64,000 nucleotides of DNA from Flavobacterium cerinum (GCF_004028155.1 NZ_SBII01000003.1:310001-374000), one strand, 5' to 3'; counted from the first letter of the stretch, positions 33,013 through 41,685 are shown. Made by a program: numbers and translations. Notes: generated by a model not told the origin, from the sequence alone.

Positions 33013-33519
33013 TTATCTGGCATCCATGTGGAGTGCGATCCGGTTGCCTTCACTATCCTTAAATTCGGCAACAAAGCCCAATTCACCATTTGAAGTTTTA
33101 GAATACAATACCTCTCCTCCATTCTCTACTGCTAATTTCAGGGTTTGGTCAATATCTTCCGTTGCAAAATAGATTAGCGTTCCGTTTATTGTTGGTTTGT
33201 AGATTTCCCCTTTTGCTAATGCTCCGGAAATCCCTCCGGTTTCATCAGTAAAAGGAAATAGAGCCATTTCATTATCATCTATAATGTCATTCCTGAACTC
33301 AAAATTAAAAACGGCCGAGTAAAACTGTACTGCCCTATCCATATCCGCTACCGGAATTTCAAAATACACCACCGGATTAGATACTTTTTTCATACTTGTT
33401 TTTACTTTGTCAGATGAATTGCTAAAGTTAGAATTACTTGTTTCCTTTTTACAGGATATAGATAAAGCAACCATAAGGAAGATACCTATGATTGCTTTAT
33501 ATGTTTTTGCTATCTTCAT
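33013..33519 (-). CDS. VOC-superfamily (glyoxalase-like) putative lipoprotein
   Basis: 168 residues from ATG 33519 (an ATG five codons earlier is possible). The N-terminus AKTYKAIIGIFLMVALSISC is a lipoprotein-type signal (Cys about 23), then a Ser/Asn-rich spacer. The VOC domain (about 44-168) follows: NPVVYFEIPVADMDRAVQFYSAVFNFEF, and a late FVAEFKDSEGNRIALH with Glu and His candidates for metal binding. Most relatives are cytoplasmic proteins of about 120 residues starting at the internal MKKVSNPV, so export is unusual. Substrate unknown. Confidence 0.8.
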   Translation of the reverse strand: MKIAKTYKAIIGIFLMVALSISCKKETSNSNFSNSSDKVKTSMKKVSNPVVYFEIPVADMDRAVQFYSAVFNFEFRNDIIDDNEMALFPFTDETGGISGALAKGEIYKPTINGTLIYFATEDIDQTLKLAVENGGEVLYSKTSNGELGFVAEFKDSEGNRIALHMDAR

Positions 33520-33534
33520 TGTTATATAGAACAT

Positions 33535-34293
33535 CTATCGGGTAAACACTAAAGTGTTTTCTTTAGAAAGTTTTGGATCGAACTTGTAACCATCATAATC
33601 AAACCCTTTCAATCCTTTAAGCGTTTTTACATTATGGTCTATTATATAACGTACCATCATACCCCTAGCTTTCTTGGCAAAAAAGCTTACCATGCGCAAT
33701 TCACCATCTTTGTAATCTTTGAATTCAGGTGTTATAACCGGTACTTTAAGTACTTTTATATCAACGGCATCAAAGTACTCTTTACTAGCAAGGTTTATAA
33801 ATAGTTCGTTTTCTTTCAGCTCTTCATTAAGAGCCTCTGTAATGGTAGGTTTCCAGAACTCATATAAATTCTTTTTTCCGTTTACAGAAAGCTGAGTTCC
33901 CATTTCCAGGCGATACGGCTGTATAAGGTCCAATGGTTTTAATAAACCATACAAGCCCGAAAGTATTCGCAAAGTATCCTGGAGCTTATTCAGTTTTGCT
34001 GTAGGTATAGTATAAGCATCCAACCCGATATATACATCACCATTAAAGGCATACACTGCCGGGCGGGCGTTTTTTGTAGTAAAAGGTGTTTTCCATTCCT
34101 GGTTACGCTGCCAATTCAGATCGGCCAGTTTGCCCGATATTGCCATTAGGTCACTCAGTTGTGCCGGTGTTTTGTGTTTAAGTGTTTCCTGAACAACCTC
34201 TGATTGCTCTAAAAAAGCAGGCTGAGTACTTTTACGTGATGGTAATTTGGTTTCAAAATCCAGCGATTTGGCGGGCGATATAACAATTTTCAT
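33535..34293 (-). CDS. yaaA: Peroxide stress protein YaaA
   Basis: 252 residues from ATG 34293, giving the canonical start MKIVISPAKSLDFE; a longer frame would run into the promoter. It has WQRNQEWKTPF, ARPAVYAFNGDVYIGLDA, LSGLYGLLKPLDLIQPYRLEMG and VSFFAKKARGMMVRYIID, all YaaA/DUF328 landmarks. YaaA binds DNA and lowers damage from peroxide by limiting free iron in E. coli. It lies 15 bases upstream of the VOC gene on the same strand, so they may be co-transcribed. Divergent from the ABC ATPase gene. Confidence 0.95.
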   Translation of the reverse strand: MKIVISPAKSLDFETKLPSRKSTQPAFLEQSEVVQETLKHKTPAQLSDLMAISGKLADLNWQRNQEWKTPFTTKNARPAVYAFNGDVYIGLDAYTIPTAKLNKLQDTLRILSGLYGLLKPLDLIQPYRLEMGTQLSVNGKKNLYEFWKPTITEALNEELKENELFINLASKEYFDAVDIKVLKVPVITPEFKDYKDGELRMVSFFAKKARGMMVRYIIDHNVKTLKGLKGFDYDGYKFDPKLSKENTLVFTR

Positions 34294-34313
34294 GAATCTT
34301 ATTTTATGCTTCT

Positions 34314-34321
34314 CAAAAGTA
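34314..34321 (-). promoter_or_regulatory. -7 promoter box of yaaA
   Basis: TACTTTTG on the minus strand, exact TAnnTTTG match, 20 bases upstream of ATG 34293. Confidence 0.6.
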
Positions 34322-34386
34322 CTACGCAAAAAGCACTTGTACAATAAGTATTTTCCTATATTAGCCAATACCAAACCAATAGAAAA

Positions 34387-35298
34387 ATGCAGGACTACAT
34401 TATCCAGACAAAATCGCTCAATTTTCAATATTCAAAGTCCCGAAAGGTACTAGAGGATGTTTCATTAAATATCCCTAAAGGATCCATATATGGTTTTCTT
34501 GGCCCAAATGGAGCCGGAAAATCGACAACTATGAGGCTGTTAACCGGAATAATTCCTGAACAGCACGATGCCATTAGTATTTTTGGAAAACCGTTAAAAG
34601 ATCAATTACCTCAGGTTTTTGACAACATAGGATCATTGGTAGAAAGCCCTGCGCTTTACCTGCACCTTAGCGGATATAACAATCTTAAATACATTGCAAA
34701 GCTGCGCAATATTCCTGAGAGCAGAATTGATGAGGTGCTGGAGCTGGTTGATCTTTCCAGAGATGCTAAACGCAAAGCAAAACAATATTCATTAGGGATG
34801 AAACAACGTCTTGCTATTGCAATGGCACTGCTTAATGAACCGGAACTCTTATTACTGGATGAACCTGTAAACGGCCTTGATCCTAACGGTATCCAGGACA
34901 TAAGGAAATTGCTGGTTAAGCTGAACCGTGAAAAAGGTGTTACTATTTTTGTATCAAGCCATCTTTTGGCTGAGATTGAAAAAATGTGTACCCATGTAGG
35001 GATCATTAGCAAAGGTAAACTACGTTTTGAAGGTACTATTGAAGAGTTGGGTAAAAAGTCAGGAGCGTGTAAAATACAGCTAACTGTTAAAGATGCAACA
35101 CACTGGAATGAAAAATTAATGGAAAACCACCCTACTGCAGAACTGCAGAATGCTACTCAGATAACACTGGAACTTCAGGACAGGGAAGCTATCCCGGAAT
35201 TTGCAAAGAATCTAATTACACAAGGCGCCCACCTGTATGAAATTAAAATACTGGACGGTCTTGAAGAATGGTTCATGACTTTAGTAAATCAAAAATAA
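34387..35298 (+). CDS. ABC transporter ATP-binding protein (BcrA/LanFEG type)
   Basis: 303 residues. Walker A GPNGAGKST (39-47), signature YSLGMKQR (134-141), Walker B LLLLDEPVNGLDP (154-166) and SSHLL (His switch, about 188-192). The SLGMKQR signature and TLVxSP-like GSLVESPALYLHLSG segment resemble ATPases of bacitracin/lantibiotic immunity-type (ABC-2) exporters. It pairs with the permease-thioredoxin fusion starting 22 bases downstream. The transported substrate is unknown. Confidence 0.93.
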   Translation: MQDYIIQTKSLNFQYSKSRKVLEDVSLNIPKGSIYGFLGPNGAGKSTTMRLLTGIIPEQHDAISIFGKPLKDQLPQVFDNIGSLVESPALYLHLSGYNNLKYIAKLRNIPESRIDEVLELVDLSRDAKRKAKQYSLGMKQRLAIAMALLNEPELLLLDEPVNGLDPNGIQDIRKLLVKLNREKGVTIFVSSHLLAEIEKMCTHVGIISKGKLRFEGTIEELGKKSGACKIQLTVKDATHWNEKLMENHPTAELQNATQITLELQDREAIPEFAKNLITQGAHLYEIKILDGLEEWFMTLVNQK

Positions 35299-35320
35299 CA
35301 CCTCAACACCTGCTATAACA

Positions 35321-37531
35321 ATGCAAAACTTTATAACTGCCCTAAAAGCAGAACATATCAAAAAGAAAGGTACAGGCATTTATATGCTCAGTATAATACT
35401 GGGAGTAATTAGCCCTATTATATGGACTATCATTCAGTTTTTCGAAAAAGAAAAACCAGGTTCATCTCTGCCTTATAATTATTATGTATCTTACATAGAA
35501 GGACTATTAGAGCCGTTTGCCGGGTTTTTCTTCCCACTACTTATTATCATTACTGTAAGCCGTATTACGCAACTCGATCATAAAAACGGAGGGTGGCAGC
35601 TCATGGAAACACAGCCCGTCAGAAAAATATCTATATATTTTTCCAAATTTTCAGTAGTGCTAATCTCTAATCTCATCGCCATCCTTTCACTTGTCATTAT
35701 GGGTTATTTTGGTGCCTGGATCGTAAGCTTAATTAAGGGTATTCCGCAGGATGCTACTACAAATTTTGCTTTTTCAGAATTATTCTGGATCATTGCACGA
35801 TTGTTTCTTGCCGGATTATTCCTTACGGCTTTCCAGTATGTTATTTCGGTATTGCTGCCTAGCTTTATCTGGTCGATACTTATTGGCTTCTTCTTATTAC
35901 TGGCATTTATTTTCTTGAAAGTATTTAATGTAACTCCTGATTATTATCCTTTGGAGCTTCTAGATAAAGTAGCTACCTTTAAAAAAGGCAGCCAATTAGG
36001 GTATTGGATTACCTACTCTGAAACCCTGAGTGTGCTGTGTAGTATTATAGCTTTATACATAGGTTTCGAATGGTACAAACATAAAAATCTTAAACTTGCC
36101 TTCTTTAGCAAAAGCTCCCGCGCACTAAAACTTATAGCGGTGTTAGTGGTTGTAGGTGGTTTATTAGCCTATGTACTTATGCCCAATACTATGGAATCGC
36201 ACAACAAAACAGTTATAAGCGGAAAAATTGAAGGCGACAAACCATTTCAGGCCATTTATATAACCAATGCTTTTGCTGACGATACTCTTGCTGTTATTCC
36301 TGTAAAGAATAATACATTTCATTATGTCATAGAAAAAGAAGTTCCTTTTGATAATTATTCCATAAATATTAATAACGCCGCTAATGGTGAAATAACTTTT
36401 GGGAAGAACGATAGCATCCATTTAGATATTAAGCAGCGTGAAAACAATTTCTCTGTTGTAACAACAGGTTCGCGTCTTGCCGAAAATCAATACGAAAAAA
36501 GCAAAATTCCTAACTATGGTATGGCATCTTATTACATTGAGGAGAATATACAACTGGACAATCCTGATTTGATAAGATCGGAAATCATAAAAGAATGGAA
36601 AGAGGCACTGTCTACTTCAGATAAATATAAAACAGTAGACAATTATGTGCCCAGGGAAGATTTCATGGAAAGGAATAAAAAAATGCTTACCATAACTTTC
36701 CTTAATCTTTGGAACGACTTTGTGAAAAAGCGTGCCGTTATGTTCCCAAAAGAGAAAACGGAAGAAACTGCGGATATTAAGCTTATGAAGAAAAGAGTTC
36801 CTCTTAATGATGAAAGCCTTTTAAGCAATGAAGAGTACTTTAAATATATTAGATCGCAAATGATCGCTCCAAACAAAGAGGACATAGATGAAAATACAAA
36901 ATCATTAATGGCGATTGCAAAACTTCCTAAAGGCGAATTTAAAGACAAAATGCTTTACTGGCAGCTAAACAATAGTATTAAAGATGCTTCTGCAACAACC
37001 GAAAGAGCACAACTACTTGCACAATATGGTACCGACTTTACTAATAAAAAATACCTTACCTATACCCTTGCAAAAAACAAGCTGATAGAAAGCCTTGGTA
37101 AAGGTATGCCAGCTCCATTCTTTGATGCCACAACACAAGACGGTAAGCAGTTCAATCTTGCCGATTTTAAAGGTAAATACCTGATGATAGATGTTTGGGC
37201 AACCTGGTGTGGACCTTGTAAAAAAGAATCACCATTGTTTGAAAAAATGGCGATCAAATACAAAAAAGAACCAATACAGTTTATTGCATTGAGCACCGAC
37301 CAAAAAATTGACAAATGGTTGGTTGAAGCCAAGGCAAAATCAAAATCGGTACTACAGCTGCACATCAATAATGATAACCAGTTTAGCAAAGCATACGATA
37401 TACAATTTATCCCACGCTTTATACTGATCGACCCACAGGGTAATTTTGTAAACTCAAAAATGCCTGCACCAAGCGACAAGATCTTCGAAAAACTGCTAAG
37501 GGAAGCCCTTAGCCTTGCTGAAGAAAAATAA
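35321..37531 (+). CDS. ABC-2 permease fused to DUF4369-like and TlpA thioredoxin domains
   Basis: 736 residues. Residues about 1-290 are an ABC-2-type permease with roughly seven hydrophobic segments (19-42, 66-87, 107-135, 152-177, 180-200, 232-250, 268-286). After the last, residues about 295-390 resemble the DUF4369 beta-domain of Bacteroidota TlpA proteins (VISGKIEGDKPFQAIYI). A helical charged segment spans about 390-585. The C-terminal redoxin (about 592-730) has GKGMPAPFFDATTQDGKQF, DVWATWCGPCKKESP with active WCGPC (629-633) and the cis-Pro loop IQFIPRFILI. The redox domain should face the periplasm. One continuous frame; no frameshift seen. Confidence 0.9.
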   Translation: MQNFITALKAEHIKKKGTGIYMLSIILGVISPIIWTIIQFFEKEKPGSSLPYNYYVSYIEGLLEPFAGFFFPLLIIITVSRITQLDHKNGGWQLMETQPVRKISIYFSKFSVVLISNLIAILSLVIMGYFGAWIVSLIKGIPQDATTNFAFSELFWIIARLFLAGLFLTAFQYVISVLLPSFIWSILIGFFLLLAFIFLKVFNVTPDYYPLELLDKVATFKKGSQLGYWITYSETLSVLCSIIALYIGFEWYKHKNLKLAFFSKSSRALKLIAVLVVVGGLLAYVLMPNTMESHNKTVISGKIEGDKPFQAIYITNAFADDTLAVIPVKNNTFHYVIEKEVPFDNYSININNAANGEITFGKNDSIHLDIKQRENNFSVVTTGSRLAENQYEKSKIPNYGMASYYIEENIQLDNPDLIRSEIIKEWKEALSTSDKYKTVDNYVPREDFMERNKKMLTITFLNLWNDFVKKRAVMFPKEKTEETADIKLMKKRVPLNDESLLSNEEYFKYIRSQMIAPNKEDIDENTKSLMAIAKLPKGEFKDKMLYWQLNNSIKDASATTERAQLLAQYGTDFTNKKYLTYTLAKNKLIESLGKGMPAPFFDATTQDGKQFNLADFKGKYLMIDVWATWCGPCKKESPLFEKMAIKYKKEPIQFIALSTDQKIDKWLVEAKAKSKSVLQLHINNDNQFSKAYDIQFIPRFILIDPQGNFVNSKMPAPSDKIFEKLLREALSLAEEK

Positions 37532-37551
37532 GTTTCACTACAATAAAAGTT

Positions 37552-37596
37552 TAGGCGCTGTAAAGTAGTATTACTAAGCAGCGCTTTCTTTTTTAT
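37552..37596 (+). terminator. Hairpin terminator after the ABC fusion gene
   Basis: GGCGCTG (37554-37560) and CAGCGCT (37579-37585), with an inner AGTA/TACT pairing, followed by TTCTTTTTT. Confidence 0.65.
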
Positions 37597-37604
37597 AAAA
37601 ATAT

Positions 37605-37612
37605 TACATTTG
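37605..37612 (+). promoter_or_regulatory. -7 promoter box of the Crp-like gene
   Basis: TACATTTG, exact TAnnTTTG match, 20 bases before the ATG at 37633. Confidence 0.65.
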
Positions 37613-37632
37613 TTAAAAAGCCTATCTTTATT

Positions 37633-38220
37633 ATGGACATGTATTCTCAAATAAACAAAAGCATCAGTCGTTATGTTACATTTACACAACAGGAACTTGA
37701 TATTTTCAACTCCCTTTTAGAATACAGGAAAGTCCCTAAAAAAACTATAATGCTTCATGAAGGCGAAATGTGCAACTTTGAAGCATTTGTAATTAAAGGC
37801 TGCGTAAGGAAATACTATATCGATGCAAACGGTTTTGAAGTAATACTGCAGTTTGCCATCGAAGATGCCTGGGTTGGCGACAACTCCTTTAGTATTTATG
37901 AAGATAAACCCAGCCGCGTATTTATAGAAACGCTCGAAGATTGTGAGTTTCTAACCTTTAATCCCGAGACCAAAGAAGAACTGTTTGAAAGAGCTCCTAA
38001 ATTTGAGAGAGCTTTCAGAATATTAATACAACGCCATCTTACCATTACACAGGATCGCTTGTTTAATACCATATCTAAACCGGCGATGGAGAAGTACTTG
38101 GACTTTCTCGAACTCTACCCTACCGTTCCTCAGCGTGTAGCACAGCATTATATTGCTTCTTACTTGGGTATCTCTGCCGAATTCCTTAGTAAAGTAAGAG
38201 CCAAGATCGCCAAGCAATAA
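37633..38220 (+). CDS. Crp/Fnr-family regulator (cyclic-nucleotide-binding fold)
   Basis: 195 residues. Residues about 20-125 are a cNMP-binding-like beta-roll (KKTIMLHEGEMCNFEAFVIKGCVRKYYID, EVILQFAIEDAWVGDNSF). The long helix and a C-terminal HTH follow (about 150-195, VPQRVAQHYIASYLGISAEFLSKVRAKIA). Such short Bacteroidota Crp-like proteins usually lack the canonical cAMP-contact residues, as here, so the ligand is unknown. It precedes pirin and YceI genes on the same strand and may regulate them, which is an inference from proximity. Confidence 0.9.
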   Translation: MDMYSQINKSISRYVTFTQQELDIFNSLLEYRKVPKKTIMLHEGEMCNFEAFVIKGCVRKYYIDANGFEVILQFAIEDAWVGDNSFSIYEDKPSRVFIETLEDCEFLTFNPETKEELFERAPKFERAFRILIQRHLTITQDRLFNTISKPAMEKYLDFLELYPTVPQRVAQHYIASYLGISAEFLSKVRAKIAKQ

Positions 38221-38343
38221 TCATGAGATCGTAAATGATTAATATCTTTTCTCAATTTTCAATTCTGTTTTTCTTGTCCTAGTTCAATGCCCAGAGTTCT
38301 ATTATGGCGCAACTTTGCACTGTAATAATTAATCAACCGCATT

Positions 38344-39219
38344 ATGGACAGAAAAGATTTTATTAAAAAAGGACTGATGGGAACAGGAATGTTTATTACA
38401 TCAGCAGCTATTGGCGATACTTTAAACAATGATATAGACGAGATTCAACCATTAGAGCCTATTGGGTACAACCATTTACCTAATACAGATTCTCTGATAT
38501 TAGAAAACACAGTATTGCACAAAGCAGATTCACGAGGTCATGCTAACCATGGCTGGCTGGATTCTCACCACTCATTCAGTTTTGCAAATTACCATAATCC
38601 AGACAGGATGCACTTTGGTGTACTTAGAGTACTTAACGACGATCGTGTAGATGCAGGAATGGGCTTTGGTACACACCCTCACGATAACATGGAAATTATT
38701 TCTATTCCGCTTGAAGGTGATCTGGAACACAAAGACAGTATGGGCAATACTGCTGTAATTAAAAAAGGTGATATTCAGGTAATGAGTGCCGGTACCGGTA
38801 TTTACCATAGCGAGTACAACAAGAACAAAGACCAGCTTACCAAGTTTCTACAAATTTGGGTCTACCCTAACAAAAAGAACGTTACACCCCGTTATGACCA
38901 GATAACCCTTAACGAAGCAGACCGCCGTAATAAACTACAGCAGATCATTTCTCCTAATGCAGATGACGAAGGTGTTTGGATCCATCAGGATGCGTGGTTT
39001 CACTTAGGTAAATTCGATAAAGATTTCACTACCGAATATAAAATTAAAAAAGAAGGCAACGGAATTTATGCCTTTGTAATTAAAGGCGATGTAAGCATAG
39101 GTAACATTAGTTTAAACCAGCGCGATGCTTTAGGTATTTGGGATACAGGTGCTATAAACATAACTGCTGCTTCTCAGGATGCCGAGTTACTACTGATAGA
39201 AGTACCAATGGTATTATAA
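38344..39219 (+). CDS. Pirin-family bicupin with N-terminal export-like segment
   Basis: 291 residues. Pirin metal ligands are intact in the first cupin: His111 and His113 (FGTHPHDNMEI) and His155 and Glu157 (GTGIYHSEYN). Family segments GHANHGWLDSHHSFSFANYH and FLQIWVYPNKKNVTPRYDQ are present. Pirins include quercetin dioxygenases and redox-sensing regulators. The first about 25 residues (MDRKDFIKKGLMGTGMFITS) look like a Tat signal with Arg-Lys instead of Arg-Arg. This is unusual, as most pirins are cytoplasmic. A box one mismatch off consensus (CAACTTTG) lies upstream. Confidence 0.92.
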   Translation: MDRKDFIKKGLMGTGMFITSAAIGDTLNNDIDEIQPLEPIGYNHLPNTDSLILENTVLHKADSRGHANHGWLDSHHSFSFANYHNPDRMHFGVLRVLNDDRVDAGMGFGTHPHDNMEIISIPLEGDLEHKDSMGNTAVIKKGDIQVMSAGTGIYHSEYNKNKDQLTKFLQIWVYPNKKNVTPRYDQITLNEADRRNKLQQIISPNADDEGVWIHQDAWFHLGKFDKDFTTEYKIKKEGNGIYAFVIKGDVSIGNISLNQRDALGIWDTGAINITAASQDAELLLIEVPMVL

Positions 39220-39269
39220 TCAGACACATTCAAAAGAAAAACAATAAAAATATAATAAAGAATAAAATT

Positions 39270-39800
39270 ATGTCAACAACAAAATGGACAGTAGATCCAA
39301 CCCATTCAGAAATAGGTTTTAAAGTAAAACACATGATGTTTACTAACGTATCAGGTAAATTCACAAAATTTGATGCAGCTGCAACAACCGAAGGTGATCA
39401 TTTTGAAAATGCAGCTTTCAATTTTAGCGGTGCTGTCGATTCAGTAAGCACCGGAAATACAGATCGTGACGGTCACCTTTTAAGCGCAGACTTTTTTGAT
39501 GCTGCTCAATTCCCGCAAATTACATTTGAGTCGACTTCATTCAACAAAAAAAATGAAGGTGAATATACCCTTAACGGCAACTTTAGCCTGCATGGCATCA
39601 CAAAACCAATAAGCCTAGATGTAGAATTTGGAGGTATTGCAAAAGATCCATGGGGTAACACAAAGGCCGGATTTACCATTACAGGTAAAATTAACCGAAA
39701 AGATTTTGGTCTGAACTGGAATTCTGCTCTTGAAACTGGTGGTGTATTAGTAGGCGAAGAAGTGAAACTTGCTATAGAGCTTCAGTTCATTAAACAATAA
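39270..39800 (+). CDS. YceI-family lipid-binding protein (no signal peptide)
   Basis: 176 residues from ATG 39270 (MSTTKWTVDPTHSEIGFKVKHM); a longer frame overlaps the pirin gene and is unnatural. Full YceI barrel: FTKFDAAATTEGDHF, DRDGHLLSADFFDAAQFPQITFES, LHGITKPISLDVEFGGIAKDPWGNTKAGFTITG, RKDFGLNWN. Without a signal it should be cytoplasmic, unlike the exported paralogue at 24348-24917. It lies 50 bases after pirin, probably in the same transcript. Confidence 0.93.
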   Translation: MSTTKWTVDPTHSEIGFKVKHMMFTNVSGKFTKFDAAATTEGDHFENAAFNFSGAVDSVSTGNTDRDGHLLSADFFDAAQFPQITFESTSFNKKNEGEYTLNGNFSLHGITKPISLDVEFGGIAKDPWGNTKAGFTITGKINRKDFGLNWNSALETGGVLVGEEVKLAIELQFIKQ

Positions 39801-39827
39801 TTTTTTTACACAACTATTTATTTTTGT

Positions 39828-39858
39828 AAACCTGCAAGACGAAAGCTTTGCAGGTTTT
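39828..39858 (+). terminator. Terminator after YceI
   Basis: AAACCTGCAA pairs with TTGCAGGTTT around a short loop, followed by a seven-T run. Confidence 0.88.
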
Positions 39859-39901
39859 TTTCATTTAGAATATGTAACCGGATTACATATATTCATAAAC
39901 A

Positions 39902-39942
39902 AAAAAATCCCACAAACAATATGCAGCCTGTGGGATTTCTAA
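39902..39942 (-). terminator. Terminator of the PASTA-rluD unit
   Basis: On the minus strand AAATCCCACA and TGTGGGATTT pair and run into a T-tract (the A-run near 39900 on the plus strand). It lies 20 bases past the rluD stop. Confidence 0.85.
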
Positions 39943-39961
39943 TTATAAAACTAAGATAAGA

Positions 39962-41005
39962 TTAATCTTCCTCTTCTTCTATGGTGTGCGATTTAGAATA
40001 GTTACGCCATTTCTCAATACAGTCTACCATATCCTGCGGCAGTTCGGTATCAAAACGCATAAATTCTTTTGTTGTTGGATGCACAAAACCAAGTGTTTTA
40101 GCATGTAGTGCCTGTCTTGGTAATGTTTTAAAGCAGTTTTCTACAAACTGCTTATATTTGGTAAACGTAGTACCTTTCAGTATTCGCTCTCCGCCATAAC
40201 GGGCATCATTAAATAACGTGTGACCTATGTGTTTCATGTGTACACGAATTTGGTGTGTGCGTCCTGTTTCAAGTTTACATGAAACCAGTGTTACATACCC
40301 CAAACGTTCTATTACCTTATAATGCGTTACAGCATGTTTCCCCTGATCTTCATCAGCAAAAACAGCCATTTGCATACGGTCTTTTACATGTCGGCCAATG
40401 TTTCCTTCTATCGTTCCTTCCTCCTCTTCCATATTACCCCAAACAATGGCGACATATTCTCTTTCAGAGGTTTTCTCAGCAAACTGCTTGGTCAGGAAAG
40501 CCATAGCCTGCTCTGTTTTAGCAATTACTAAAAGTCCCGAAGTATCTTTATCGATACGGTGTACAAGTCCGGGTCTTTCACTGCTGTTCATCGGTAGGTT
40601 CTCAAAGTGATAAGCCAGTGCATTCACCAAGGTTCCTGAATAATTACCATGCCCAGGATGCACAACCATGCCTGCTTCCTTGTTTACTACAAGCAGCTGA
40701 TCGTCTTCATAAACAATATTTAAGGGAATATTTTCCGGTTCTAAAAGGTGCTCATAAGGTGGGTGAGATAATAATACTCTCACCACATCAGATGCTTTTA
40801 CTTTATGGTTAGACTTTACAGCGATATCATTTACATAAATGTTACCTGCTGTGGCTGCCTGTTGTATTTTATTACGTGTAGCGTTCTCTACAAGATTCAT
40901 TAAGAACTTATCTACCCTTAGGGGTGCTTGTCCTTTACCTGCTTCAAAACGGTAGTGCTCATATAATTCGTCGTCCAGCTCCTGCTCAATAATCGGTGTA
41001 GTCAT
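39962..41005 (-). CDS. rluD: 23S rRNA pseudouridine synthase, RluD type
   Basis: 347 residues. An S4 RNA-binding domain (about 28-90, RVDKFLMNLVENATRNKIQQAATAGNIYVND) precedes the RluA-type catalytic domain with Asp152 in HRIDKDTSGLLVIAKT and GRTHQIRVHMKHIGH. It converts uridines of helix 69 in 23S rRNA to pseudouridine if orthologous to RluD; RluA/C/D assignment is by overall architecture. It overlaps the PASTA gene by one base (translational coupling likely). Confidence 0.94.
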   Translation of the reverse strand: MTTPIIEQELDDELYEHYRFEAGKGQAPLRVDKFLMNLVENATRNKIQQAATAGNIYVNDIAVKSNHKVKASDVVRVLLSHPPYEHLLEPENIPLNIVYEDDQLLVVNKEAGMVVHPGHGNYSGTLVNALAYHFENLPMNSSERPGLVHRIDKDTSGLLVIAKTEQAMAFLTKQFAEKTSEREYVAIVWGNMEEEEGTIEGNIGRHVKDRMQMAVFADEDQGKHAVTHYKVIERLGYVTLVSCKLETGRTHQIRVHMKHIGHTLFNDARYGGERILKGTTFTKYKQFVENCFKTLPRQALHAKTLGFVHPTTKEFMRFDTELPQDMVDCIEKWRNYSKSHTIEEEED

Positions 41006-41613
41006 TAGTTTATTTGTGTATTTTCGTCTTTAGGTAAGCTATCCTTTTCATTCTCATCAAATCCTGCTTTTCCATCTCCAAGAACAAAATCTATTTTAGA
41101 AGCTTTCAATACTTTATCGCCTGCTTTTAGTCTTTTCCCATTTTGCTTTAATTCCAATACTACATCTTTAGCAAGATAAGGAATGTAGGTTTTTGTGCCT
41201 TCTTCCAGTCCGCTTGCTTTAAGCATCGGCAATGCTGCCCTGTATGTTTTTTGGATAAGGTCTGGCAGGTCTACTTTATTATAACCCGATGAGTTTACTT
41301 TAAGATATACTTTTCTTCCATCCTTTACATTTACTTTAGGTAGTGGATCTTGTTGTACAATTGTAAGCGGCGGATAATCGGCTTTAAATTCTACCGTATC
41401 AAGAACAACATATTCAAGATCTATGTTCTCCAGAGTTTCTTTAGCTTTCTCTACAGTCATTTTACGTAAATCCGGAACAGGAATTTCCTCACCGTGATTT
41501 GTGGCATAACTTAGGTATTGCATTAATGCAAAAACGATCACAATAATTATAACCAAAGCTATTATTACCTGTTTGAAAAAAACTTTACTCTGTAAAAAAT
41601 CTTTAAGGCTCAT
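41005..41613 (-). CDS. PASTA-domain membrane protein
   Basis: 202 residues. A short cytoplasmic N-terminus, one transmembrane helix (about 14-34, VIIALVIIIVIVFALMQYLSY), then two PASTA repeats: IPVPDLRKMTVEKAKETLENIDLEY (about 43-107) and VDLPDLIQKTYRAALPMLKASGLEEG (about 113-178), and an acidic tail. PASTA modules bind peptidoglycan-like ligands, here without a kinase domain. The linkage with ddl (divergent) and rluD is common in flavobacteria and suits a cell-wall role. Confidence 0.93.
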   Translation of the reverse strand: MSLKDFLQSKVFFKQVIIALVIIIVIVFALMQYLSYATNHGEEIPVPDLRKMTVEKAKETLENIDLEYVVLDTVEFKADYPPLTIVQQDPLPKVNVKDGRKVYLKVNSSGYNKVDLPDLIQKTYRAALPMLKASGLEEGTKTYIPYLAKDVVLELKQNGKRLKAGDKVLKASKIDFVLGDGKAGFDENEKDSLPKDENTQIN

Positions 41614-41630
41614 TTATAATTGAATTTTGG

Positions 41631-41638
41631 CAAAGATA
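41631..41638 (-). promoter_or_regulatory. -7 promoter box of the PASTA-rluD unit
   Basis: TATCTTTG on the minus strand, exact TAnnTTTG match, 17 bases upstream of ATG 41613. Confidence 0.62.
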
Positions 41639-41677
41639 TAAATAATACTAAACTTTATAAGTTTACACAAATAATGA

Positions 41678-41685
41678 TATTTTTG
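41678..41685 (+). promoter_or_regulatory. -7 promoter box of the ddl operon
   Basis: TATTTTTG, exact TAnnTTTG match, 86 bases before the ddl ATG. The promoters for the divergent units are about 40 bases apart. Confidence 0.5.

Noticed and set aside
32913..33122. 69-codon minus-strand ORF ending HTELVEV
   Set aside because: It is the translation of the REP-like repeat and the antisense of the VOC gene, a known kind of spurious peptide.
38219..38240. Imperfect palindrome AATCAT...ATGATT after the Crp-like gene
   Set aside because: Only six base pairs per arm and AT-rich; not distinguishable from chance as a Crp-type site.
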